A stretch of 64,000 nt of DNA from assembly GCA_018813765.1 (NCBI GenBank), contig JAHJBC010000010.1:1-64000 (forward strand). Reading direction: 5' to 3'. A program made the position numbers and the translations under genes. How positions within the stretch are numbered: position 1 is the stretch's first letter; each line of letters opens with the position of its first letter. This DNA is from Gammaproteobacteria bacterium (GTDB lineage Bacteria > Pseudomonadota > Gammaproteobacteria > Burkholderiales > Gallionellaceae). Of the stretch, positions 16,187-24,348 are shown one piece after another. The notes below the pieces were generated by a model that ran no database searches, was not told where the DNA came from, and saw only the letters and a list, made by a program, of their open reading frames with translations.

Positions 16187-17448
16187 TCCCTTCTGTTAAG
16201 TAGTCGCATATGGAAATGTTGCTTTACGGGGTGCCCTATGTACTCCAAATGGGCATCAATCCCCAAATTTGCTGCAATATCTATGTAATGCTCAAAAAGT
16301 CCAGGCGGTATTGCACCCGGGCTTGAGTTAGCCCGAACATCGATAACAGTACCCCGCATATGCTCCTGATGATCCCCTCTCCATCTGCCTTTTATATCGA
16401 ACTTTCCACCCCATTTAAGGCTCGCATCATTCAAATGTAGTAGTGTTGGGGTTGGCACGCTATTGCGGATCTGAAAGCTGTAAAAATCTTCTCCAAGTTC
16501 CCAAAGCTTCAATTGAGCCGCACTGGCAATGTAATGATTGCTAGCGTGTTCTTCCGTAGTGCCAATCACCGTAGTACTCCCGTCTTCAATTAGGGCGTAA
16601 TACACCGAATCAGATATCGTCGCCAACCCAGCCACCTTCACGTCAACCGCCTTGGATGCAGTATTGCTACACCCATCGCAAGTAGCTGTAATGGTGTGTG
16701 TGCCGGATGCTTCCGGCGCATTGAAGGTGACTGATGCACTGCCAGAACTTTCGGGGCCACCAACAGATAACGTTACGCAGGTATCGTCGGTCTCGCATTT
16801 TGTGCCATTGATATCGCCTCTGGGCCGGGTGCTGTCGCCATGATCATGACCGCCGCTGGTGGGATCGACCTTGAGGCTCACTTTCACGGTGACAGGGGTT
16901 GTGGGTGGCTGACCAGTGTTCTGGTCGAGCACGGTTGCGATGGCGGGCAAGGCCTTTATCGACGAATTGCTGGATGGTTCAACTTCGGTGTTGCCAGTTA
17001 GGGTAATGGTCAAATTGTTCAATATACAACTTGCAATTGCATTATTGCCCAATATGTATGGTTGATCGCAAAAACAGAACCCCTTCATCGTACCGGGATT
17101 TAGTTGTGTCGAATGTGCAGGGCAAATTGGTTTAGCAAACTGAACTATAACCACATTTCCAGCAGCAGATTTCCCGCAAGTCCATTGTGCGCCAGTATGC
17201 ACAGCGGGTTCTCTATAGTCAGGCTTATCGGGAAATATAGCGTTAAATAGGTTGCATGCCTCAAAGTGATTAGATGCCTCGATAGACCCTCCATTTCCAC
17301 CCCATTCCAGCACATGATATACATTTGTTTTTGGGAGGAATGGATAATAAGTCCACGCACTTGCATTTAATGAGACCAATGCGGCGATCATGACAAAGAA
17401 TATTCTCCGCCAACATTTCATTTGACAATTCAGCATCAGAGCATCCAT
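16183..17448 (-). CDS. Exported protein with Ig-like segment and possible LAS-type metallopeptidase domain
   Basis: This 421-residue protein has a signal peptide near residues 10-31 and Cys-rich N-terminal and central regions. A beta-rich Ig-like segment lies at about 180-275. The C-terminus holds EHMRGTVID (His363-x6-Asp370) and HFHMRL (His411-x-His413). HxxGxxxD plus HxH is the zinc-site pattern of LAS metallopeptidases (MepA, VanX/VanY group), and HFHxRL is MepA-like. I infer a secreted peptidoglycan or peptide hydrolase; this was not tested by search. It is translationally coupled to the next gene. A downstream ATG at 17421 is an alternative start. It is AT-richer than its neighbours. Confidence 0.6.
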   Translation of the reverse strand: MDALMLNCQMKCWRRIFFVMIAALVSLNASAWTYYPFLPKTNVYHVLEWGGNGGSIEASNHFEACNLFNAIFPDKPDYREPAVHTGAQWTCGKSAAGNVVIVQFAKPICPAHSTQLNPGTMKGFCFCDQPYILGNNAIASCILNNLTITLTGNTEVEPSSNSSIKALPAIATVLDQNTGQPPTTPVTVKVSLKVDPTSGGHDHGDSTRPRGDINGTKCETDDTCVTLSVGGPESSGSASVTFNAPEASGTHTITATCDGCSNTASKAVDVKVAGLATISDSVYYALIEDGSTTVIGTTEEHASNHYIASAAQLKLWELGEDFYSFQIRNSVPTPTLLHLNDASLKWGGKFDIKGRWRGDHQEHMRGTVIDVRANSSPGAIPPGLFEHYIDIAANLGIDAHLEYIGHPVKQHFHMRLLNRRE

Positions 17449-17594
17449 TCAGAGCACCCTTTACCGTAAACGATAGGCTCGACAATAACCTCACTAAGGG
17501 GGGGGGCGTCAATAGGCCTTTCGGCCAGGCCGAGGCATATATCTTTTTTTAACCAACTAGGCCGTGCTTGAAAAATGCTTGCTGGTAGATGAGC

Positions 17595-18395
17595 TTACTG
17601 CTCGGCGGCTAATGCTTCCACCGCTTCGCCATTCTGACCCGCAGTTTCCGGCTGAGCCGCTTCCGGCGTCAGCACGGTGATGGTCACGCGGCGGTTACGC
17701 GTGCGGCCTTCGGGGGTGTCGTTGGAGAGTACCGGGCGATTGTCTGCCGCGCCCACGGCCTTCAGGCGCTTGGCGTCTATGCCTTGTTCGATGAACAGGC
17801 GCACCACGCTGCTGGCGCGCGCCGAGGAGAGTTCCCAGTTGGAGGGGAACTGCGCGGTGGCGATGGGCAGGTTGTCGGTATGGCCTTCCACTTCGATGGC
17901 GAATTCGTTATCCGCCAGCACTTTCGCGGCATCGGCCAGCGTGCCGAGCGCATCGGGATGCAGGTCGGCCCTGCCCTGGTCGAACAGTGCGCTGGCGTTG
18001 ATCTCCAGCTCCACGCCGCGCCCGGTCTGCGAGATGTTCATCTGTCCCCGCTTCACGAATTTATCCATGGTCTGGTTAAGGGTCGTGACCAGATTCTGCA
18101 TGCGCTCGTTCTGCTTGCGCTGCTTCTCGGCCAGACGCGCGTTGCGCCGGTCTACCAGTGATTTGAAATATATCTCTTCCTCGGTCAGGCGGATGGATCC
18201 GCCTTCGGTTTCGCTGGACTTGGTGCCGAAGGCCTTGTTGATCCCGGCGCCGAATACCTTGTACTTGCCCTCGTTCACCGAGGAGATGCCGTACATCACG
18301 ACGAAGAAGGCGAACAGCAGCGTGATGAAGTCGGCATAGGACACCATCCAGCGCTCGTGATTGTCGTGCTCTGCACGTTTAGGCCTGCGTGCCAT
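17595..18395 (-). CDS. motD: Flagellar motor stator protein MotD (MotB-like)
   Basis: MotD is the peptidoglycan-anchored subunit of the second stator type. The 266 residues have one membrane helix at about residues 19-40 with the proton-carrying Asp22 (SYADFITLLFAFFVVMYG). A plug and coiled region follow, then an OmpA-like peptidoglycan-binding domain at about 125-240 (FAIEVEGHTDNLPIATAQF, RNRRVTITV). It overlaps motC by 17 bp. It is the last gene of the flhF-flhG-fliA-motC-motD unit. A gap of 146 bp with a run of nine G (about 17500-17508) separates it from the exported pair. Confidence 0.92.
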   Translation of the reverse strand: MARRPKRAEHDNHERWMVSYADFITLLFAFFVVMYGISSVNEGKYKVFGAGINKAFGTKSSETEGGSIRLTEEEIYFKSLVDRRNARLAEKQRKQNERMQNLVTTLNQTMDKFVKRGQMNISQTGRGVELEINASALFDQGRADLHPDALGTLADAAKVLADNEFAIEVEGHTDNLPIATAQFPSNWELSSARASSVVRLFIEQGIDAKRLKAVGAADNRPVLSNDTPEGRTRNRRVTITVLTPEAAQPETAGQNGEAVEALAAEQ

Positions 18396-19134
18396 CGGTG
18401 TAGTAGCCCCTGAGTTTGTTCTCGATGAAGCGCGGGTTCTCGGCGTTGGAGATCATGCACAGGCCGTCGATCAGCATCTCGCGCATGTTCACCTGCTGCT
18501 GGATGATGATCTTGAGTTTGCCCGCGATGGGCAGGAACAGCAGGTTGGCGGAACCGACGCCGTAGATGGTGGCGATAAAGGCGACCGCGATGCCCGCACC
18601 CAGCTTGGCCGGTTCGCCCAGACTCTGCATCACATGCACCAGTCCCAGCACCGCGCCCAGAATACCGATGGTGGGCGCGTAGCCCGCCGCCGATTCCCAC
18701 ACGCGCGCCGCCTGCCAGCGCAGGGTCTCGTAGCTTTGCAGGTCGATATCCATGATCTCGCGGATCTTCTCGGCGCTGTTGCCGTCGACCAGCAGTTGCA
18801 GTCCTTTGGCGACGAAGGGATCTTCGATGTTGCGGAGTTGTGCTTCCAGCGCGAGGATGCCGTCCTTGCGCGCCACGCTGCCCCAGGCCGTGATCTGGTA
18901 GGCCAGCTTCTGTACGTCGATGACCGGAGTGACGAACACCCAGCCGCCCATTTTGAGTCCGGTCAAAAACACATGGATCGGGTGCTGCAACATCACCGCG
19001 CCTATGGTGCCGCCGAACACGATGGCGAAGGCGGCCAGTTGCGCCAGCACATCGATGGAGCCACCTTCCAGCCATTGCCCGCCGAGAATGCCGCCGACCG
19101 CAATCAGGATGCCGAACAGGCTGAGCTTGTCCAC
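18379..19134 (-). CDS. motC: Flagellar motor stator protein MotC (MotA-like)
   Basis: MotC is the four-helix subunit of the MotCD proton channel. In the 251 residues, membrane helices lie near 5-25, 32-50, 150-172 and 185-205. The conserved Pro/Gly channel segments are GYAPTIGILGAVLGLVHVMQ and YGVGSANLLFLPIAGKL. The cytoplasmic loop between helices 2 and 3 contacts the rotor. It starts 3 bp after the fliA stop and is coupled to motD. A separate motAB pair lies at 39158-41083. Confidence 0.93.
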   Translation of the reverse strand: MDKLSLFGILIAVGGILGGQWLEGGSIDVLAQLAAFAIVFGGTIGAVMLQHPIHVFLTGLKMGGWVFVTPVIDVQKLAYQITAWGSVARKDGILALEAQLRNIEDPFVAKGLQLLVDGNSAEKIREIMDIDLQSYETLRWQAARVWESAAGYAPTIGILGAVLGLVHVMQSLGEPAKLGAGIAVAFIATIYGVGSANLLFLPIAGKLKIIIQQQVNMREMLIDGLCMISNAENPRFIENKLRGYYTDGTQA

Positions 19135-19137
19135 GGC

Positions 19138-19881
19138 TCAATACCCCTTCATCGACGCGCGCAATCGCGCCACCGCCTGGGAGTGCAACTGGCATACGCG
19201 CGATTCGGATACGCCCATCACTTCGCCGATCTCGCGCAGGTTCATGTCCTGCTCGTAATGCATGCCCATCAACTGGCGCTCGCGCTCGGGCAGGCGTTCG
19301 ATGGCATGGATCAACGCTTCGCGGAAACGCTCGTCCTGCAACAGTTCCAGCGGATTGCTGGCATCGTCGAATTCGAAACGGTCGAAGAAGTCGTCGCCTT
19401 CCTCGCCATGGAAATCCTCGTAGTAGAACAGCTGCGCGCCGCGCGCTTCCTGCAGCAACTGTTGGTATTCCGGCAGCGAAACGCTCAGTTCCTTGGCGAT
19501 CTCGGTCTCGTTCGGCGTCCTGCCCAGTTTCTGCTGCAATCGGCTGATCGCGGTCTCGATGCGGCGTGTGTCGCGGCGCATGCTGCGGGGCAGCCAGTCG
19601 GCGCCGCGCAATTCGTCCAGCATGGCGCCGCGTATGCGCTGCGCGGCATAGGTCTCGAACTGCGCACCACGCAGTTCGTCGTAGCGGCCGGCCGCATCCA
19701 GCAAGCCCATCATGCCGGCCTGGATAAGGTCGTCCACCTCGACGCTGCCCGGAAGTTTGACCATCATGTGATGCGCGATGCGCTTCACCAGATGCGCATA
19801 CTCTTTAAGGCACTCTTCCTTGTCGGTCAGTCCGTTTGGCGTGTACATGGCCTTAGTCTTCAGATTGCTGGCGATTCTCAT
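19138..19881 (-). CDS. fliA: Flagellar sigma factor FliA (sigma-28)
   Basis: FliA directs late flagellar and chemotaxis transcription and is held by FlgM. The 247 residues contain region 2 (HLVKRIAHHMMVKLPGSVEV, DDLIQAGMMGLLDAAGRYDE, FETYAAQRIRGAMLDELR), region 3 (SRLQQKLGRTPNETEIAKEL) and region 4 (ERLPERERQLMGMHYEQDMN, GVSESRVCQLHSQAVARLR). The ATG at 19881 overlaps the flhG stop by 4 bp. An inner ATG at 19848, preceded by AAGG, is a possible alternative and removes 11 residues. Matching promoters were seen at five places in this window. Confidence 0.96.
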   Translation of the reverse strand: MRIASNLKTKAMYTPNGLTDKEECLKEYAHLVKRIAHHMMVKLPGSVEVDDLIQAGMMGLLDAAGRYDELRGAQFETYAAQRIRGAMLDELRGADWLPRSMRRDTRRIETAISRLQQKLGRTPNETEIAKELSVSLPEYQQLLQEARGAQLFYYEDFHGEEGDDFFDRFEFDDASNPLELLQDERFREALIHAIERLPERERQLMGMHYEQDMNLREIGEVMGVSESRVCQLHSQAVARLRASMKGY

Positions 19882-20828
19882 GTTACCGTCGCCATTCCAT
19901 TTTTCGCGGGTCGCGCCTGATGCATCAAGCGTTGCATCACACTGCCCAGCACATCATGTCCTTCGTCCGTCACCAGCGGCGCCCGCAACAGGCCTTGCGC
20001 GATCTCGCGCATGGCATAGGCCGACGGCGCGGAGGGGAACGCTTCCACGACCGGGCGGCATAATTGTGTCGCACGACCGAGCTTTTCATCAACCGGAATA
20101 TGGCCCAGATACTCCAAGCGCACCTGCAGATGCCGTCGCGCCACCTGCGCCATATTGTCGAACACCGCCAGCGCTTCACGCTCCGAGGCCACTTTATTGA
20201 CCACGATGTCGAACGCCTGCCTGCCATTATGCATCGCCATCTGCTTGAGCAAGGTATAACTTTCGGTGATGCCGCTGGCGGTGGCGTTCAGCACCAGCAG
20301 CAGCGGCTCGTCGCCGGACAGGCTGGCACAGACCGAATGCCCGGCGCGCGCCGCATCCACCAGCACCACGTCCATATCCTTGGCGGCCGCACTCAGCGAC
20401 TGCAGCAGCAGTTCGCGCTGCGCCTCATCCAGTTTCGGCAGGTTCTGCATTGCACGCGCCAGCGGCAGCACGCGCACGCCCTGCGGACCGCGCAGCAGCA
20501 CGTCCTGCCAGGTCTTGTCGCCGCGCACCACGTTGAGCAGGTCGTGGCGCGCGCGCAGTGCCAGCGTGTTGGCCACGTTGTCTTGCGTGAGGTTCTCGTC
20601 CAGGATCAACACGTCCTTGCCGGAACGGCCCAGCACCGCCGCCAGATTCACCACGATGCCGGTCGCGCCGAGCCCGTCGCGCGCGCCCACCACAGTCACC
20701 ACGCGCGAGCTGGAACGGGACAACAGGCGGCGCAAGCCGGCCGCCTGATCAGGGATATAAGATTGTCTTTCTCGATTGTCTCCTCTCCCTCTGGGAGAGG
20801 ATTGAGGTGAGGGAAGGTCAGAGCGCAT
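19878..20828 (-). CDS. flhG: FlhG-like (FleN/MinD family) flagellar number regulator with a degenerate P-loop
   Basis: FlhG limits flagellar number by acting on FlhF. The 316-residue protein keeps the MinD fold (VVTVVGARDGLGATG, then IVVNLAAVLGRSGKDVLILD, VVLVDAARAGHS, IVVNKVASEREALAVFDNM). The deviant Walker A normally KGGVGKT reads ARDGLGAT, so both lysines are missing and ATP binding is doubtful. The first 20 residues or so (LPSPQSSPRGRGDNRE) are encoded by a dispersed palindromic repeat (20781-20817) and are probably recent. The start lies inside the end of flhF. Could be called a ParA-like protein on sequence alone; position makes FlhG likely. Confidence 0.87.
   Translation of the reverse strand: MRSDLPSPQSSPRGRGDNRERQSYIPDQAAGLRRLLSRSSSRVVTVVGARDGLGATGIVVNLAAVLGRSGKDVLILDENLTQDNVANTLALRARHDLLNVVRGDKTWQDVLLRGPQGVRVLPLARAMQNLPKLDEAQRELLLQSLSAAAKDMDVVLVDAARAGHSVCASLSGDEPLLLVLNATASGITESYTLLKQMAMHNGRQAFDIVVNKVASEREALAVFDNMAQVARRHLQVRLEYLGHIPVDEKLGRATQLCRPVVEAFPSAPSAYAMREIAQGLLRAPLVTDEGHDVLGSVMQRLMHQARPAKNGMATVT
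20781..20817. repeat. Palindromic repeat at the flhF/flhG junction, translated in flhG
   Basis: On the minus strand CCCTCACCTCAATCCTCTCCC runs into a hairpin (CCTCTCCC/GGGAGAGG). The same unit occurs at 7783-7826 and, in a diverged form, at 2521-2560. Here it supplies the N-terminal codons of flhG. Confidence 0.75.
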
Positions 20829-22089
20829 ATTGCCCCCTCATCGTCATTGCGGCACCCATGCCGGCCATGAAGGCGGGCAATTCCGCCTCCTGCATGGCAA
20901 AAGCCGGACTGGCCTTGCCCACGTCCTTGAACACGCGATGCAACAGGTATTCCAGGTTCACTTCGTGCAGATCTTCCGGCACGCGCTGGCCGCTGGCGAT
21001 GTAGTGCATGGTCAGTTTGTGGCGCACCACCACGTCCAGCACCGTACCCAGCGTCACCGCCTCGTCCAGCTTGGTCGGGATGCAGCCGATCACGCCGCTG
21101 CCGCCGTACATCTTGACCACGTCGTCCAGCGTGCCGCCCGAGCTGGTGGCGTTCAGCAACAACAGGCGCTGCACGCCTGCCTGGTCGAACATCTGTGCCT
21201 GCTCGGCCACGCGACTGTCGCGCTGGCCGACGCCCATGGTGTCGATCAGCACCAGATGCTTGTGCTTGAGGCCGGACAAGGTGAGCTTGAGGTCTTCGGT
21301 GTCGCGCACCGCATGTACTGACACGCCGAGGATCTTGCCGTAGATCTTCAATTGTTCGTGTGCGCCGATACGGTAGCTGTCGGTGGTGACCAGTGCCACC
21401 TTGTCGGCACCGTAACGCACCACCGCGCGCGCCGCCATCTTGGCGGTTGTGGTGGTCTTGCCGACGCCGGTGGGGCCGACCAGCGCATACACGCCGCCGC
21501 GCGCCACTACATCCTCCTGCATCGTCGCCACGCGCAAATTGTGGCCGAGGATGCGGCGCACCCAGTCGAGGTCGCCGCCGGCGGGGATCTTCTCCAGCAA
21601 CTGGCGCGACAGCGTTGGGCTGAAGCCGACGTTGAGCATGTCGCGCAACAGGCCGCTGCGCGCCGGGTCGCGCTGCTGCAGGTCTGACCAGGAGTTGCAG
21701 GCCATCTGCTCCTGCAACATATTGCGCATGCTCTTGATCTCGGACAGCAGGGTCTGCTGCTCCGCGCTCGTATCCCTGGGTTCGCGCGCTGTCGCGGTCT
21801 CGCGTTTGATGTTCGATTCCAGCACTTTGGCGCCCAGCGCGGCCGCCTGGTTCGCCCCTTGTACTGAAAGTTTGCCGGGACGCGTCTGTTTGGCTGCGTT
21901 GTCTGGGATGCGCGTTTCGCCCATGCGCGTCTCGCTCAGTTGCGCCAGTTCGGCGCCGGCCACCGCCACGATCTCCACGCCTTCCGCCACCTTGCGATTG
22001 GACAGGATCACGGCGTCCTCGCCGAGTTCCACTCGGACCAGCTTCAGCGCGTCGCGCGAACTGGCTGCGATAAATTTTCTTGCGTTCAT
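20818..22089 (-). CDS. flhF: Flagellar SRP-like GTPase FlhF
   Basis: FlhF sets the site of flagellar assembly. The 423 residues comprise an N-terminal basic B domain (MNARKFIAASSRDALKLVRV), an N domain and a GTPase G domain. The latter has P-loop GPTGVGKTTTTAKMAARAV, the SRP-type motif LVTTDSYRIGAHEQL and DTMGVGQRDSRV. TKLDE near residue 360 is the guanine-specificity motif. It overlaps flhA by 4 bp upstream and flhG by 11 bp downstream. Confidence 0.96.
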   Translation of the reverse strand: MNARKFIAASSRDALKLVRVELGEDAVILSNRKVAEGVEIVAVAGAELAQLSETRMGETRIPDNAAKQTRPGKLSVQGANQAAALGAKVLESNIKRETATAREPRDTSAEQQTLLSEIKSMRNMLQEQMACNSWSDLQQRDPARSGLLRDMLNVGFSPTLSRQLLEKIPAGGDLDWVRRILGHNLRVATMQEDVVARGGVYALVGPTGVGKTTTTAKMAARAVVRYGADKVALVTTDSYRIGAHEQLKIYGKILGVSVHAVRDTEDLKLTLSGLKHKHLVLIDTMGVGQRDSRVAEQAQMFDQAGVQRLLLLNATSSGGTLDDVVKMYGGSGVIGCIPTKLDEAVTLGTVLDVVVRHKLTMHYIASGQRVPEDLHEVNLEYLLHRVFKDVGKASPAFAMQEAELPAFMAGMGAAMTMRGQYAL

Positions 22090-24170
22090 GCTCTACCTCC
22101 CACCATGGATGTCACTCTGACTGTTTTAAATCCCGGTACTTCTTCATGCGAAATAACCTTGAGCTGCGGCAGCGAGCGCTTGAGGAAGCGCGCCAGCAGG
22201 TCGCGGATGCCGCCCGGCACCAGCAGCACCGTGGGCAGTCCCATCTGTTCCTGCGTCTGCATCGCGTTGCGCGTCTCGCGCAACACGGTGTTGGCCAGGC
22301 TGGGCTCGATGGCCGAGCCGCCCGCCTGCAAAGCCTGCGACAGCACGTATTCGAGTTCCTTGTCCATGCCGATGACCTGCAGTTCCTGCGCCGACGAGTA
22401 GTACTGCTGCACGATGGCCGGGCCGAGCGCGACGCGCACCAGTGCGGTGAGCACGTTGGTGTCCTGCGTGTGCGGGGCGTGTTCGGCCAGTGTCTCGAGG
22501 ATGGTGCGCATGTCGCGGATGTGCATGCCTTCGTCGAGCAGGTTCTGCATGACCTTTTGCACCGTGGCCAGCGTCAGCAGCTTGGGCACGAGGTCTTCGG
22601 TCAGCTTGGGCGCGATCTTGCCCAAGTGGTCCAGCAGTTGCTGCACTTCCTGGCGGCCCAGCAATTCGGCGGCGTAGCTCTGGATGAGGTGGCTCATGTG
22701 CGTGGCCACCACGGTGCCGGCATCGACCACGGTGTAGCCCATGGCCTGCGCATGTTCGCGCATGTTCTGTTCGACCCAGTAGGCGGTCAGGCCGAAGGCC
22801 GGGTCGCGCGTGGGGGTGCCGGACAGCGGGCCGGTCACGTTGCCCGGATCGATCGCCAGCAGCAGGTTGGGATAGGCTTCGCCGCTGCCGATCTCGGCGC
22901 CCTTCAAGGTGATGCGATAGGCATTCGGGCGCAGGTCGAGGTTGTCGCGGATATGCACGGCGGGCGGCAGGAAGCCCATGTCCTGGGTGAATTTCTTGCG
23001 GATTCCCTTGATACGGCGCAGCAGGTCGCCGTCCTGCGCCTTGTCCACCAGCGCGATCAGGCGATAGCCGACTTCCAGGCCGAGCACATCCACCTGCGAC
23101 ACGTCTTCCCAGCTTGCTTCGTTGGTCTCGCTGCTTTGCGGGATGATCGGTGTCTCGACTTCCATCGCCTTTTCCTCTTCCTGCTTGACGCGCTGCAACA
23201 GGAACCAGGCGAACCATCCCAGCGCTCCGGCCAGCAGAAGGAAGGGGAAGTGCGGCATGCCGGGGATCAGGCCCATCATGCCGACGATGGCGGCGGTGAG
23301 GATGAGCAATTGCGGGCTGGCGACCAGTTGTTTCACCAGTTGCTGGCCGATGTTGTCTTCGCTGGCGACGCGGCTGACCACCATGCCTGCCGCGGTGGAA
23401 ATGATCAGAGCCGGGATCTGGGCGACCAGTCCGTCGCCGATGGTGAGCAAGGTGTAGTTGTGCGCCGCAGTGGCCAGATCGAGGTTGTGCTGCAGCATGC
23501 CGACCACCAGTCCGCCGATCACGTTGATCATCATGATGATGATGCCGGCCACGGCATCGCCGCGCACGAACTTGGAGGCACCGTCCATGGCGCCGTAGAA
23601 CTCGGCTTCCTGCGCGATCTCGGCGCGGCGTTTGCGCGCCACATCCTCGCCGATCAATCCGGCATTGAGGTCCGCATCGATCGCCATCTGCTTGCCCGGC
23701 ATCGCATCCAGAGTGAAGCGCGCGCCGACTTCGGCGATGCGCCCGGCACCCTTGGTGATGACCGTGAAGTTGATGACCACGAGGATGACGAACACCACCA
23801 GGCCCACGGCGTAGTTGCCGCCGACCAGGAAGTGGCCGAACGATTCGATCACCTTGCCCGCCGCATCCGTGCCGGTATGGCCTTCCAGCAGCACTACGCG
23901 GGTGGAGGCGACGTTGAGCGAGAGGCGCAGCAGGGTTGAGATCAGCAACACTGCGGGGAACACCGCGAAATCCAGCGGCTTGGTGGTGTTCATCGCCACC
24001 AGCAGCACCATGATGGCCAGCGCGATGTTGAAGGTGAACAGGATGTCGAGCAGGAAGGTCGGCAGCGGCAACACCATCATCGCCAGGATCATCACGATCA
24101 ACACCGGCCCCACCAGTCCGCGCATGCCGCCGCGGAACAGCGCTTCTTTCAACATTTGCAACAGATTCAT
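22086..24170 (-). CDS. flhA: Flagellar type III export protein FlhA
   Basis: FlhA is the export-gate component that docks chaperone-substrate complexes. The 694 residues hold about eight membrane helices in the first 330 residues (MVLPLPTFLLDILFTFNIAL near the start; FHIPEP-type region with GKQMAIDADLNAGLI). A large cytoplasmic domain follows. Length is normal. It follows the flhB unit after a gap of 178 bp with a perfect inverted repeat, and is coupled to flhF by an ATGA overlap. Confidence 0.97.
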   Translation of the reverse strand: MNLLQMLKEALFRGGMRGLVGPVLIVMILAMMVLPLPTFLLDILFTFNIALAIMVLLVAMNTTKPLDFAVFPAVLLISTLLRLSLNVASTRVVLLEGHTGTDAAGKVIESFGHFLVGGNYAVGLVVFVILVVINFTVITKGAGRIAEVGARFTLDAMPGKQMAIDADLNAGLIGEDVARKRRAEIAQEAEFYGAMDGASKFVRGDAVAGIIIMMINVIGGLVVGMLQHNLDLATAAHNYTLLTIGDGLVAQIPALIISTAAGMVVSRVASEDNIGQQLVKQLVASPQLLILTAAIVGMMGLIPGMPHFPFLLLAGALGWFAWFLLQRVKQEEEKAMEVETPIIPQSSETNEASWEDVSQVDVLGLEVGYRLIALVDKAQDGDLLRRIKGIRKKFTQDMGFLPPAVHIRDNLDLRPNAYRITLKGAEIGSGEAYPNLLLAIDPGNVTGPLSGTPTRDPAFGLTAYWVEQNMREHAQAMGYTVVDAGTVVATHMSHLIQSYAAELLGRQEVQQLLDHLGKIAPKLTEDLVPKLLTLATVQKVMQNLLDEGMHIRDMRTILETLAEHAPHTQDTNVLTALVRVALGPAIVQQYYSSAQELQVIGMDKELEYVLSQALQAGGSAIEPSLANTVLRETRNAMQTQEQMGLPTVLLVPGGIRDLLARFLKRSLPQLKVISHEEVPGFKTVRVTSMVGGRA

Positions 24171-24286
24171 ACCACCCTCCGGTTTCGTTCCAGGCCCTGC
24201 ACAGGCCGTACTGCCACATGTGCATTATCTGGATTGCGGGTCAAACCGAAGATGCGAATAGAGGGGGAATTCCGCGGTAATTCACT

Positions 24287-24341
24287 GGAGCGCCGACGTC
24301 CCGTCGGCTTTCAATAACTGCCGACGGGACGTCGGCGCTCC
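24287..24341. repeat. Perfect 22-bp inverted repeat between flhB and flhA
   Basis: Arms 24287-24308 and 24320-24341 are perfectly complementary around an 11-bp loop. Each arm is itself nearly palindromic (GCCGACG-TCC-CGTCGGC), so it could fold as one long hairpin or two short ones. It lies 8 bp after the flhB stop and 116 bp before the flhA start; it probably acts as a transcript end or RNA-stabilising element. Confidence 0.8.
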
Positions 24342-24348
24342 CAAAAAC

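Noticed and set aside
18296-19195. Minus-strand open frame overlapping motC in another frame
   Set aside because: motC in its own frame has all MotA-family motifs; the other frame is Arg/His-rich shadow.
22080-23939. Plus-strand open frame across flhA
   Set aside because: It is the complement of flhA codons in a GC-rich gene; no motif and no Shine-Dalgarno support it.
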